Notes: generated from the sequence alone by a model not told the origin. A stretch of 64,000 nucleotides of DNA from Hymenobacter sublimis (GCF_023101345.1 NZ_CP095848.1:3312001-3376000), one strand, 5' to 3'. Counted from the stretch's first letter, positions 34,862 to 43,469 are shown. Numbers and translations are program-made.

Positions 34862-34917
34862 TACCAGAACAGAAAAAGCCGGAACTGAGGTCAGTTCCGG
34901 CTTTTTCTGTTCTGGTA
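34862..34917 (-). terminator. 27-bp perfect inverted repeat terminating the beta-helix lipoprotein gene
   Basis: The arms 34862-34888 and 34891-34917 are perfect complements, separated by only two bases (GG). The outer part TACCAGAACAGAAAAAGCC is palindrome-paired through to TCAGTTCCGG. It lies 21 bases past the stop at 34939. Confidence 0.85.
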
Positions 34918-34938
34918 GCAACCAAGCACTTAAGGCAC

Positions 34939-36459
34939 TTAGTAGTCGGTGTTCTGGGGGTCGAAGTTCGTCCAGCCCGTCAGCCAGTTGTCACTGGAAG
35001 CGCCAGTACCAGCGAAGGCGCCCACGTAGCTTACCTTGGTGAAGAAGCTATCCGATACTTTGCTGTCCGTGAAGTTGGCAGTTACACCGTTCGTGGCCAC
35101 AATGGGCGAGGCGCTACGCGGCAGGAAGCTCGGGGCCGTCAGGTTGAAGGGGTTCAGCAGCTGCACGTTATCAGCAGTGATATAGCGGCGGTTCCCGTTG
35201 GCCTTGAGCCAGGTAATTGGCCCGACGGCGCTACCCCAAGCTGAGGAATCGGAGGCCATGACGTTGTTGGTCGTTAGGCTTCCGCCGCCACCCGTGCCAC
35301 CAATGTAAATGAGGCTGCGCTGCCCACCGGCAGAGTTGGAGCCCGTGAGGCTGCCGGCCACAATGTTGTTTTTGAAGCGCAGGTCGCCGGCCGCGGCGTT
35401 GGCGGCTGTCATGACATTGTCAATCAGCACATTAGTGGGGTAGCCCATAATCACTGAGTTCAGGATGCTAATGCTTGAGTTGCGGCGAATGTGGGCGCCC
35501 GCCGTGTATTGGGGGCTGTAGCTGCCGCCGCTGGTGTTGATGATGGGCCCCACGGCCGTCACGTTCGTAAATACCGCCGAAGTCTGGGGCTTCGTGGGGT
35601 TCGACCGGCTGTCGTTGTCCGACTCAAAGGCCTTCGAGCCCGACTGGTCGGCTTGCAAAGGGTCGCGCAGGGAAACGGCAAACTGCACTTTGCCCGAGAA
35701 ACCGTTGTCCGTGTCGAAGTCGTCGTCGAAGGTGCGGTGCGACACCAGGTATTTGGCGTTTACAGCGCCGCCAAACCATTCGTAGGCATCGTCGCCGCTG
35801 TAGGAAACCTGGATGTGGTCAATGGTCGTGCCGCTACCTACCCCAGCCAGCGTCAGGCCGTTCACTTCATTGTCGGGCGAGAAGGCCACGCCGCCAAACT
35901 CGATGCGCACATATTGCAGCGTACCAGAGTTGTCGGCTTCGTTGGTGCCGCCGTATTTGGTATCAATGCCTCCTTCTACCACGGGCTGCGAGGTGCCCGT
36001 CAGGGTGTTCACCGGCGCGTTGCCGGCAATGATAACGCCACCCCAGTCGCCGTAGTTACGGGCGCCTTTCGGCTGGTTAGAAGTAAAGATAATGGGCTTA
36101 TCGGCCGTGCCTGCGGCAATCAGCTTAGCGCCAGGCTCCACAATAAGCGCGCCTTTGGTGTCCTTATCCCCTTTAATAATGGTGCCTGCCTCAATGGTCA
36201 GGGTAGCGCCGGAACGCACGTACACGAAGCCCTTCAGCAGGTATTTGTTGCTCGCCGACCAGGTGGTGTTGGTGGTGATGGACGTGATACCCGTGCCGCC
36301 TACCGTTACTACCTGCCCGGTGGGGGTAGTGGTGGGTGGCGTGGGGGTGGTGCCGCTGCCGGTTACGTTGGGAGCCGGCGTTGTGTCCTCCTTGCTGCAG
36401 GCCGCCAGGCCTACTAACAGCGTGGCAGCCAAAGCCAGGGATACCGTGTTCTTTTTCAT
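34939..36459 (-). CDS. Beta-helix lipoprotein partner of a TonB receptor
   Basis: A 506-residue outer-membrane lipoprotein with lipobox LAAC (Cys21) and a Thr/Pro-rich spacer. From about residue 60 the protein has repeated beta-solenoid-like blocks (WSASNKYLLKGFVYVRSGAT, ITIEAGTIIKGDKDTKGA-like, YVRIEFGGVAF, IQVSYSGDDAYEWFGGAVN, VSHRTFDDDFDTDNGFSG). Acidic DDDFDTDNG loops could bind calcium. Proteins of this type often sit beside TonB-dependent receptors in Bacteroidota, as here: it starts 48 bases after the receptor at 36508. It may capture a surface ligand and present it to the receptor. The substrate is unknown. Confidence 0.82.
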   Translation of the reverse strand: MKKNTVSLALAATLLVGLAACSKEDTTPAPNVTGSGTTPTPPTTTPTGQVVTVGGTGITSITTNTTWSASNKYLLKGFVYVRSGATLTIEAGTIIKGDKDTKGALIVEPGAKLIAAGTADKPIIFTSNQPKGARNYGDWGGVIIAGNAPVNTLTGTSQPVVEGGIDTKYGGTNEADNSGTLQYVRIEFGGVAFSPDNEVNGLTLAGVGSGTTIDHIQVSYSGDDAYEWFGGAVNAKYLVSHRTFDDDFDTDNGFSGKVQFAVSLRDPLQADQSGSKAFESDNDSRSNPTKPQTSAVFTNVTAVGPIINTSGGSYSPQYTAGAHIRRNSSISILNSVIMGYPTNVLIDNVMTAANAAAGDLRFKNNIVAGSLTGSNSAGGQRSLIYIGGTGGGGSLTTNNVMASDSSAWGSAVGPITWLKANGNRRYITADNVQLLNPFNLTAPSFLPRSASPIVATNGVTANFTDSKVSDSFFTKVSYVGAFAGTGASSDNWLTGWTNFDPQNTDY

Positions 36460-36507
36460 ACGAAGGGTGAAATGAAACTCGTTGCGGAAAGGCAGAGAAA
36501 GGAAACG

Positions 36508-39363
36508 TTAGGGAAGCGGCGTGAGCGCGCGGGCGCGGGGCTCCAGGTTGAAGCGCAGGCCCAGCGTGTAGTAAGTGCCCCGGCGGTAGCCGGCCAGCGA
36601 AGGATCATTCTTCGCCTCATACTTTTTGTCGCGGTTGAAGTCTTGCACCAGGTTCACTTTCTGGTTGAGCACGTCCTGCACTCCAGCGTTCAGGGTCAGG
36701 CGGCTGGTGACCGTTTTGGTCAAGGAAAGGTCCACGGTGTGGCGGGGCAGCTCTACCACGTCGGGGTAGTCGTTGCTGCCAGCAAACAGAATGCGGGGGC
36801 CGAACACGTTGTAAAGCGCCGTTACCTGCCAGCTGTTGGTGGGCGTCTGGTAGTACAAGCCGCCGTTGAACACGTAGGGCGACTGGCCCTGGAGGGCGCG
36901 CTTCTGGTCCCAGGCCACAAAGTTCTCGCCCAAGGATACCTGGCTCTTAATTAGGGAGGCGTTGAATACGGCCGAGAGGTTGCGCAGGCCAGTCGTCCCG
37001 AAGGCGTTGTCGAGGAAGTTGAGGCTTTTCTTCAGGTCCAGCTCCAGCCCGTAGGCGTAGGCGCTCGGGGCATTGGCGAAGGTGTAGGCCAGGTTGGTGG
37101 TCAGCACCACCGTGTTTTCAATGGGATTATGAAACTTCTTGTAGAAGGCGCCCACGTGAATCAGCTCCCCGCTGGAGGGGTAGAACTCGTAGCGGAAATC
37201 CAGGTTGTCGATGGTAGCTACCTTGAGCGGCGTCAGCGGATTCAGGTACAACGAGCCGTAGTTCAGCACGTTGAAGTCGAAGTCGTAGTAGAAAAATGGG
37301 GCAGCTTCGCGGAACTCGGGGCGGTTAAGGCTGCGGCCGTAGGAAGCCCGCACCAGGTTTTTCTCGTTGATGCTGTAGCTGAAGTTGGCGGAAGGCAGCA
37401 CGAAGTTGGTGGTTACCTCCTGCTCCACGGGCTGACCGTTGATGCCCGTAGCAATGGACTGCACGTTCCGCTCGTAGCGGGCACCGGTTACCAGCTTGAG
37501 CTTTTCCGTGATGGGGATATTGAAGGAGAGGTAGGCCGCCTCTAGCTCATTGGAGGCGCTGTAGCGGTAAGTCGAGTTCAGGTCTTCGGTCAGGCGGAAG
37601 CCGTCGGCGCCAATGTTCTGGGGGTCAAAGATGTTGCCTACGGCCTCACTGCGCAGCCCTTGCAGGCCCGCCGCGTTCAGGGAATAGCCAAAGGCCCGGG
37701 CCTGGAAATGGCGCTTCCGATACTCCAGGTACGTTCCTGCCCCAATCTCCACGGTCCGCTCCGCTACCTTCACTTGGTGCTTAAGGTTGGCGTTCAGGGT
37801 GTAGCTGTGCTCGGAAAGTTTCTGGTACAGGCGGCCGGCGTTGTTCACGTCTACCTGGCCGGCACCCGGAGTTAGCACGGTTTCAGTAGGGGCACCGCCT
37901 TCGGTAGTCGAAGGAATCGATTGGTACGACACGCGGCGCAGGTCGGGCTCGTTGCGGTTCGAGTAGCCGTAGCCACCTACCCAATCGAGGGTCGTTTTCT
38001 CCTTATTAAAGGTGTGCTGGCCTGCCAACTGGCCGGTGTAGGTGGTGCGGCCCTGGTAGCCGAGCTGGTAGCTGTTACGCACCAGGCGGCCGTCGTTGTC
38101 GTAGCCCTGGCGGGTGGTTACCTGGTTGCGGCCCTGCTGGTTGAACAGGTTGCGCAACTCCAGCCGGTCGCCGTTGTCTAGCACCACGTTAAAGTTCTGG
38201 ATGGCCCCCAGGCGCACGTTGTTCGAAGATTGATCATCCTTGAACTGGTCGGTGCGCTGGCCGGCTCCGTCGAACTGGTTGCGGTCAATCTGGAAGCGGG
38301 TAAACGTGTTGGTGTAGTTTACCGACGTGATGCTGCCGATGGTCAGGTTTTTCAGGTTGATCTGGTTCAGATAGGCCGCGTTAAAGCGCACATCCGGCAT
38401 GGCCTTCATTTTGTAAATCGGGAAGGTATTCTCGAGCTGTTTGGCGTAGAAATCCCGCTCATACTGTTGGTAGGCAGTGCCCAGGGTAGGGAAGCCGCCC
38501 GGCAGCCCCCGCTTCACGGCACCAAACCCGAAGGCGTCGCCGGCCTGCGTTTTGTCGGTGAAAAAGTCCTTACCCGTGGTGCCGTTGCGGTACCCCGAGG
38601 AGTAGTTGGCCGTCAATAGGCGCTCATTCTGGGCTGGCTTGCGCAGGTACACTTTTACCAGGCCGCCCGCAAAATCACCGGGCAGTTCCGGCGAGGGGTC
38701 TTTAAACACCAGCACCCGATCGAGCAGGGAGCTGGGCACAATGTCGAAGGAAAAGGATTTGCGGTCAGTTTCGGAGCTGGGCGCCGTTACATCATTGAGC
38801 CACACGGCGTTGTACCGGTCGCTCAGGCCACGCACCTGAATAAAGCGGTTGTCGACGATGGTTACGCCCGGAATGCGCCGCACAACCTCAGCCGCGTCCC
38901 GGTCCTGGGTTTTCACGATTTGCTCCGACGAAACCCCGCTCACGACCACGTTGGCCTGCTTGATTTCCGAGATGACTGAGACTTCCGTGTTAGTGCGGCG
39001 CACGCCCGTTACCACTACCTCGCTGAGCTGCTGCTGGTCGGTTTCCAGCTGAGTGTTTACTACGGTCGTTTTGCCGGCCGTCACGGTTACTTTCTGGATG
39101 GTTGTGGTTTTGTACGAGACGGACGACACCACCAAGGCGTACTCCCCAACCGGTACTTTTTCCAGCCGGAAGTTGCCATCCACGTCGGTGGGGCCGCCAA
39201 TGCTGGTTTTATCCAGGTGGACCGTGCCACCCACTATTCCTTCGCGGGTGGCGGCGTCCTTCACTACCCCTTGAATAGTACCGGTGCTCTGCGCCAGGGC
39301 CGTAAACAAGGTACCGCAGCAGAGGAGAAAAACGAGGGTAATCCGGGTAATTGTGTTCTGCAT
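36508..39363 (-). CDS. TonB-dependent receptor (CarboxypepD_reg-plug-barrel type)
   Basis: A 951-residue outer-membrane transporter. It has a signal peptide (1-24), a regulatory-like domain (about 27-112: GTIQGVVKDAATREGIVGGT), the plug (about 115-235: EVVVTGVRRTNTEVSVISEI, RIPGVTIVDNRFIQVRGLSD) and a barrel ending RFNLEPRARALTPLP. It is distinct from the paralogues at 22115 and 25416. Plug motifs with the IQVRGLSDRYNAVWLND stretch are typical of Bacteroidota receptors paired with a beta-helix lipoprotein. It forms a two-gene unit with the gene at 34939. Confidence 0.93.
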   Translation of the reverse strand: MQNTITRITLVFLLCCGTLFTALAQSTGTIQGVVKDAATREGIVGGTVHLDKTSIGGPTDVDGNFRLEKVPVGEYALVVSSVSYKTTTIQKVTVTAGKTTVVNTQLETDQQQLSEVVVTGVRRTNTEVSVISEIKQANVVVSGVSSEQIVKTQDRDAAEVVRRIPGVTIVDNRFIQVRGLSDRYNAVWLNDVTAPSSETDRKSFSFDIVPSSLLDRVLVFKDPSPELPGDFAGGLVKVYLRKPAQNERLLTANYSSGYRNGTTGKDFFTDKTQAGDAFGFGAVKRGLPGGFPTLGTAYQQYERDFYAKQLENTFPIYKMKAMPDVRFNAAYLNQINLKNLTIGSITSVNYTNTFTRFQIDRNQFDGAGQRTDQFKDDQSSNNVRLGAIQNFNVVLDNGDRLELRNLFNQQGRNQVTTRQGYDNDGRLVRNSYQLGYQGRTTYTGQLAGQHTFNKEKTTLDWVGGYGYSNRNEPDLRRVSYQSIPSTTEGGAPTETVLTPGAGQVDVNNAGRLYQKLSEHSYTLNANLKHQVKVAERTVEIGAGTYLEYRKRHFQARAFGYSLNAAGLQGLRSEAVGNIFDPQNIGADGFRLTEDLNSTYRYSASNELEAAYLSFNIPITEKLKLVTGARYERNVQSIATGINGQPVEQEVTTNFVLPSANFSYSINEKNLVRASYGRSLNRPEFREAAPFFYYDFDFNVLNYGSLYLNPLTPLKVATIDNLDFRYEFYPSSGELIHVGAFYKKFHNPIENTVVLTTNLAYTFANAPSAYAYGLELDLKKSLNFLDNAFGTTGLRNLSAVFNASLIKSQVSLGENFVAWDQKRALQGQSPYVFNGGLYYQTPTNSWQVTALYNVFGPRILFAGSNDYPDVVELPRHTVDLSLTKTVTSRLTLNAGVQDVLNQKVNLVQDFNRDKKYEAKNDPSLAGYRRGTYYTLGLRFNLEPRARALTPLP

Positions 39364-39840
39364 AGTGGCAGCAAAAGTAGACCCACCCTGTTACCCCAAT
39401 ATGCCCCCTAGTTTATTGAATTGTTACCTGACTCAGCCGCCCGCAGCGCAGCGCCCTGGCGCCCTATTATATCATATATTTTTGTTTATCAACCGCTTAC
39501 AATTTTCACTTGCATGGTTAAAAGCCGCGCGACTGAATGCTACCAGCCGCGTCTGCTGGGCTGGCGCGCGAGCCTAAGGAGCTAGCTGACGGCCCGTTGC
39601 AGTGCCCAGCTTCTACCCGCCCGTTGGGGGTAGCCGATCCGTGTGCTTTTTGCTTGTAATAAAGGAGAAGTAAGCTCGCCTGAATACCTGCGTTACTGCG
39701 CTGGGCCTATTGATTCTTCCGACCAACCTACTAGCACCAGTGGGGTGCCGCGAACCTGAATGTGAATTATCTTTTTATAGAAGGGACTTTTTTGTGAGCT
39801 GAGCCGTTTGTCGGTATGCTGCTGCTACCTGCTACTCCTT
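39364..39840. other. Intergenic region between divergent genes
   Basis: 477 bases separating the TonB receptor (minus) from the gene at 39841 (plus). It is AT-rich near 39470-39510. No gene, strong palindrome or clear TAnnTTTG box was seen on the plus strand near the start. Confidence 0.5.
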
Positions 39841-40260
39841 ATGCAACTTGTCGCCTACCGACCTGAATATCGGATTTACCTAGACCTGCTTCACAACCAC
39901 GTAGTATATGAGCGGCGTGCTGAGCAAACGCTAGCCCAGGACATACCCTATTTTTTAGCTGACTGGCAGCGCGTTTTGCAGCAGCTCCGCCCGGGCTTTA
40001 CCATGCTCTGCGACGTGTCGCGCACGCTGGGGCCCAATGTGCGCCTGCTGCCCCTGTACGTGACGCTGCGGGAGCTGCTTAAAGCAGCCGGACTAGCCGC
40101 TATGGCTGAGGTTCACCCCTTCTCGCTTACCATGCAGCCCCTGAGTCGGGCCTTGGGGGAGCGGCTGGCGTTGCCTGTTTTTCGGTTTACAGACCGGGCC
40201 GAGGCAGAGCGCTTTTTGCAGGAACACAACGCGCCGGTAACGTCTGGGTTCGTAGCCTGA
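39841..40260 (+). CDS. Small cytoplasmic protein, possibly SpoIIAA/STAS-like
   Basis: A 139-residue soluble protein without signal peptide. The ATG at 39841 (MQLVAYRPEYRIYLDLLHN) is chosen over a longer frame with a Cys-rich run. The alternating pattern (YRIYLDLLHNHVVYE, then PGFTMLCDVSRTLGP, then LPLYVTLRELLKAAGLAAMA) resembles the alpha/beta SpoIIAA-like or STAS fold seen in small Bacteroidota proteins, but the match is by eye. It lies upstream of the ferredoxin-reductase gene. Confidence 0.65.
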   Translation: MQLVAYRPEYRIYLDLLHNHVVYERRAEQTLAQDIPYFLADWQRVLQQLRPGFTMLCDVSRTLGPNVRLLPLYVTLRELLKAAGLAAMAEVHPFSLTMQPLSRALGERLALPVFRFTDRAEAERFLQEHNAPVTSGFVA

Positions 40261-40292
40261 GCGTGAAGGTGGGTCGGCTGCCGCAGCCTGCC

Positions 40293-40300
40293 TATCTTTG
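40293..40300 (+). promoter_or_regulatory. -7 box TATCTTTG of the ferredoxin-reductase gene
   Basis: A perfect TAnnTTTG match, 94 bases before the start at 40395. No TTG lies at the ideal distance. Confidence 0.5.
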
Positions 40301-40394
40301 CGGCCGCGAACGAGGCTCGCCCCAACGTTTTGGGCGGCTAGGTGGTTATACTGCTGCGTTCTGGTCGCCATCTTTTTAATTTCACCTTCTGCTA

Positions 40395-41408
40395 ATGAAT
40401 TCTGTTTCCACCGATATCTGCATTATCGGAGCTGGCCCGGTGGGGCTGTTTGCCGTATTCGAAGCGGGCCTGCTGAAGCTGCGCTGTCACGTAGTCGACG
40501 CCCTACCCCAGGTAGGCGGGCAGCTGTCGGAGATTTATCCCAAGAAGCCCATCTATGATATTCCCGGTTTTCCGGAAGTGCTGGCCGGTGACCTGGTTCA
40601 GAACCTGATGCGCCAGATTGAGCCCTTCCACCCTACGTTTACCTTGGGTGAGCGGGTAGAAGGCTACGAAAAGCTTGAGGACGGCTCTTTCCGGGTGACT
40701 ACCATTGACGGCACCGAAATTCTGTGCAAGGCCATTGCTATTGCTGGCGGCCTGGGCTCCTTTGAGCCGCGCAAGCCGGCCATCGACAGCCTAGCTGATT
40801 TTGAGGGTGGCAAGGGCGTGTACTACATGGTGCGCGACCCCGAAACCTTCCGCGACCAGCGCCTAGTTATTGCCGGCGGCGGCGACTCGGCTCTGGACTG
40901 GACCATTTTCCTGGCCGATGTGGCCAAGGAAGTAACCCTGGTACACCGCGGCACTACCTTCCGCGGGGCCGCCGACTCGGCCGAGAAAGTAAAGAACCTG
41001 CACGAGGCCGGCAAAGTGAAGTTGGTGCTGAGCAGCAACGTAACGCACGTACACGGCAACGGCCAGCTGCACGGCGTCACGATTACGGCCAACGACGGCA
41101 CGGCTGCGCAGGTAGAGGCCGACTCGTTTATTCCGCTGTTCGGCCTCACGCCCAAGCTGGGGCCCATTGGCGAGTGGGGGCTGGAGCTGGAAGATGATGC
41201 CGTGAAAGTAAATACCGTGGACTACTCCACTTCCGAGCCCGGTATTTTTGCCATCGGCGACATTAACACGTATCCGGGCAAGCTCAAGCTCATTCTCTGC
41301 GGCTTCCACGAGGCCGCCCTGATGTGCCAGGGAGCATTCAAGTACATCAACCCCGACAAGAAATACGTACTCAAGTACACCACTGTAAACGGGGTACCCA
41401 CCTTGTAA
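40395..41408 (+). CDS. Ferredoxin--NADP reductase, thioredoxin reductase-like type
   Basis: A 337-residue FAD/NADPH oxidoreductase of the homodimeric TrxR-like FNR class. The FAD-binding glycine motif GAGPVG is at residues 12-17, and PQVGGQLSEIYPKKPIYDIP is the class signature. The NADPH motif is VIAGGGDSALDW, and the C-terminal FAD contact is FAIGDINTYPGK. The redox CxxC of thioredoxin reductase is absent, which supports the FNR assignment. It is followed by a 2Fe-2S ferredoxin gene, its likely partner. A striking octamer-repeat hairpin occupies the gap. Confidence 0.93.
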   Translation: MNSVSTDICIIGAGPVGLFAVFEAGLLKLRCHVVDALPQVGGQLSEIYPKKPIYDIPGFPEVLAGDLVQNLMRQIEPFHPTFTLGERVEGYEKLEDGSFRVTTIDGTEILCKAIAIAGGLGSFEPRKPAIDSLADFEGGKGVYYMVRDPETFRDQRLVIAGGGDSALDWTIFLADVAKEVTLVHRGTTFRGAADSAEKVKNLHEAGKVKLVLSSNVTHVHGNGQLHGVTITANDGTAAQVEADSFIPLFGLTPKLGPIGEWGLELEDDAVKVNTVDYSTSEPGIFAIGDINTYPGKLKLILCGFHEAALMCQGAFKYINPDKKYVLKYTTVNGVPTL

Positions 41409-41411
41409 GGT

Positions 41412-41509
41412 TAGGAGGGTAAGAGGGTGTGAGGGCAGGAGTTTGCAGCAGCACCTTCTTACTTTTTTTCCCTCACGCCCTCCTACCCTCTTACCCTCAC
41501 ACCCTATAA
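41412..41509. repeat. Intergenic inverted octamer array (NNNGAGGG / CCCTNNNN)
   Basis: The left arm has units TAGGAGGG (41412), TAAGAGGG (41420) and TGTGAGGG (41428). The right arm has CCCTCACG (41470), CCCTCCTA (41478), CCCTCTTA (41486), CCCTCACA (41494) and CCCTATAA (41502). The unit order is the same in both arms while each unit is inverted. The right arm on the minus strand has five G-triplets spaced exactly 5 bases apart, so it could form a G-quadruplex. It lies between the FNR and ferredoxin genes. Confidence 0.7.
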
Positions 41510-41510
41510 T

Positions 41511-41837
41511 ATGACCGACGAAGTACGCGTGTATGTGGAGGAAGCCCCCGGCCAGCGCCGGGAGGTAGTTGCCCCCACCGATATGGGCCTGAGCCTGATG
41601 GAAATCATGAAGGCCGATGGCTACGACATTCAGGCTACCTGCGGCGGCATGGCCTTGTGCGGCACCTGCCACGTGGAGGTGCTGGCCGGTCCTGAGCTGC
41701 CGGAACCCAGCGACGATGAGCTGGCCATGCTGGAAAGCCTGCCCGTGATGACCCAGGGTAGCCGCCTCTCCTGCCAAATCCGCATTACCCCCCGCCTCGA
41801 CGGGCTAGTAGTGCGCCTCATGCCCCAAGACGCGTAA
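41511..41837 (+). CDS. 2Fe-2S ferredoxin (adrenodoxin/isc type)
   Basis: A 108-residue small electron carrier. The cluster ligands are C44-x5-C50-x2-C53 and C88 (ATCGGMALCGTCHVEV and SRLSCQI), typical of vertebrate-type ferredoxins. It starts 1-2 bases after the octamer array and 102 bases after the FNR stop, so it probably forms a unit with the reductase, which would supply its electrons. The redox client is unknown. Confidence 0.93.
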   Translation: MTDEVRVYVEEAPGQRREVVAPTDMGLSLMEIMKADGYDIQATCGGMALCGTCHVEVLAGPELPEPSDDELAMLESLPVMTQGSRLSCQIRITPRLDGLVVRLMPQDA

Positions 41838-41850
41838 GGGGTAGCGGCTA

Positions 41851-41924
41851 AGCAGCCTGCAAACAAAAAGCAGAACCCTGCGGTGCTAGCACCGCAGGGT
41901 TCTGCTTTTTGTTTGCAGGCTGCT
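41851..41924. terminator. 74-nt perfect palindrome (terminator of the FNR-ferredoxin unit)
   Basis: Positions 41851-41887 are the exact reverse complement of 41888-41924, with no loop (centre GCTAGC). It contains AAACAAAAAGCAGAACCCTG and its complement, giving a T-run after the inner GC-rich stem on both strands. It is 14 bases beyond the ferredoxin stop. Confidence 0.85.
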
Positions 41925-42000
41925 AGGCTGGTCTGGGGAAAAGCTATTACTTAGCCGTTGGTTTACGCATTATACCTGTATCCTTATCCTACTCTGAATT

Positions 42001-42789
42001 ATGACCAATTTATTACGTGTCTTGCAGTTCAGCGGGCTTTTGGTGCTGGGTAGTAGTGTAGCCGGCAGCACGGCCTACGCGCAACGCACGCCGGAAATAA
42101 GCGGCAGCATAGGCGTTTCGCTTTCCGCCGCCAGCCTCGGCCATTCTACCGCACCAGCGGGCTTTAGTGGTGGGGCCTCGTTTCAGTTGGCCGCTCAGCT
42201 CCGGACCATGTTTCCGCTGACGCCGCATCTGGGACTAACTGCTGGCCAGCACATTACCGGGTTGTCTCCTATGCTACAGTACCGCAGCCAGTATGGGCGG
42301 CAGGGAACTGGTGTTGGCGCCATGGGCCTGTTGCACACCAGTTTGGGCCTGCAGTACCTAGATATTTTTTCCATAGGGCCGCGCTGGAATATCGACGCTG
42401 GCCTTACTGTGGGGTACGCTTATCAGTTACGCCGCAGCTTGGCAACATACAACTGGTTCTTTACGGCCGGAGGCAACACTAACACCTGGCCCGAGCCCGA
42501 CCAGCCCCTGGTGTTGCTGAACACCCACTTTCCGCGCCGAATGACGCCCCTGGCAGGCGCCTCGCTCCAAGTACATTACACCTTTCCGGGTCGGCAGTTC
42601 TTATTGTTCAGCCTAGACTATCAGCGCGGCCTGCTGCCTTTGGTGGAAGTCAGCACCCAGCGCTTGGAGTACTTGGATAATATGGGTACCATTCAACAGG
42701 GTAACATAACCCTACGGCATCGGGGTTCTTACGTCACGGCCCAGCTGGGGTATGGATGGTCTGCGTTTAGGCCCCCGTGCCATTGGTAA
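42001..42789 (+). CDS. Exported protein, possible outer-membrane beta-barrel
   Basis: A 262-residue protein with a signal peptide (about 1-27, ending AYAQ). The mature part has many short alternating beta-type segments (SIGVSLSAASLGHST, GASFQLAAQLRTMF, RWNIDAGLTVGYAYQL, QFLLFSLDYQRGLLP) and ends YVTAQLGYGW before a short tail, as in small outer-membrane barrels. The last residue is not aromatic, so the barrel call is tentative. No partner is evident. Confidence 0.72.
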   Translation: MTNLLRVLQFSGLLVLGSSVAGSTAYAQRTPEISGSIGVSLSAASLGHSTAPAGFSGGASFQLAAQLRTMFPLTPHLGLTAGQHITGLSPMLQYRSQYGRQGTGVGAMGLLHTSLGLQYLDIFSIGPRWNIDAGLTVGYAYQLRRSLATYNWFFTAGGNTNTWPEPDQPLVLLNTHFPRRMTPLAGASLQVHYTFPGRQFLLFSLDYQRGLLPLVEVSTQRLEYLDNMGTIQQGNITLRHRGSYVTAQLGYGWSAFRPPCHW

Positions 42790-42872
42790 GCAGAAGTACC
42801 GGCAATGGCACACGCCGCGCTACAGTCATTCTCTGCCGTCAACTGAGGATGCCGCCAAGTAGTGCCCCTTCG

Positions 42873-43340
42873 TTAGCGCCGTCGGCGGCTGGTGGTTTTT
42901 TTCTTGGCAGTCGACTTTTTGCTCGTTGTTTTTTTGCGCGCCGATGACGAGCGGTGGCTGCTTGTGCTCCGGCGGCGGGAAGATGAGGAAGTGCGCCGGT
43001 GGGTTGTGCTGCGGTGGTGAACCGTAGCGGGAGCGGCTTTGGCCTCGGTGGTTTCTGCAGGCTTGTCGTCCTCGGTGGCTTCCAGGTTGCGGGCGGTTAC
43101 TTCCACGGCGGGCTGGTGGGCTCCGGCTTCCTCAGCGGCGGCCCGCAAGGTAGCGGCCTGCTTGCGTCGCACGGGCATCAGAAAATCTCGCTCAGCCCGT
43201 TCCCGCGCCGAAAGCTTTTCCTCGCCGGGGAGCTGGGTAGGGGTAGCTGTTTGCGCCTTTTTGTCTCCTTGAGCCCAGGCCGCACCGCTGCTCCAGAGCA
43301 GTAGAACGGTAACCATTCCTAGTTTATGCATCAACTTCAT
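42873..43340 (-). CDS. Exported protein with long basic Ser/Arg/Lys tail
   Basis: A 155-residue protein. The ATG at 43340 begins a signal peptide (ending AAWAQ). The middle is Ala/Glu-rich. The last 50 residues are an extreme basic low-complexity tail (SSSRRRSTSSHRSSSARKK, then KKSTAKKKTTSRRRR), like histone H1 or nucleoid-protein tails. A basic tail on an exported protein is unusual. It could bind lipopolysaccharide, teichoic-like polymers or extracellular DNA. If the signal peptide is misjudged, it could instead bind DNA in the cytoplasm. Confidence 0.7.
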   Translation of the reverse strand: MKLMHKLGMVTVLLLWSSGAAWAQGDKKAQTATPTQLPGEEKLSARERAERDFLMPVRRKQAATLRAAAEEAGAHQPAVEVTARNLEATEDDKPAETTEAKAAPATVHHRSTTHRRTSSSSRRRSTSSHRSSSARKKTTSKKSTAKKKTTSRRRR

Positions 43341-43469
43341 CCTTCCTGATAAATAAACGAGCGGCAAATGTACTATTCACAAAGGATTGGCTCAAAACGC
43401 TCTGCTAAAGTTCAGATAATCTGCAGGTATAGTACAGCTCCTTCCGCCGATACTACCACCCGGCAGCCG

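Larger units (their letters stand above)
34609..34938. other. Intergenic region after tRNA-Arg
   Basis: 330 bases with no gene. It holds the tRNA terminator (34618-34656) and the 27-bp inverted repeat at 34862-34917 that ends the beta-helix lipoprotein gene. No integrase, repeat of the tRNA 3' end or other attachment-site evidence was seen. Confidence 0.6.

Noticed and set aside
35491..36417. Long frame opposite the beta-helix lipoprotein
   Set aside because: It mirrors a clear lipoprotein gene and has no recognisable domain.
40863..41777. Long frame opposite the FNR and ferredoxin genes
   Set aside because: It crosses the octamer array and both well-supported genes.
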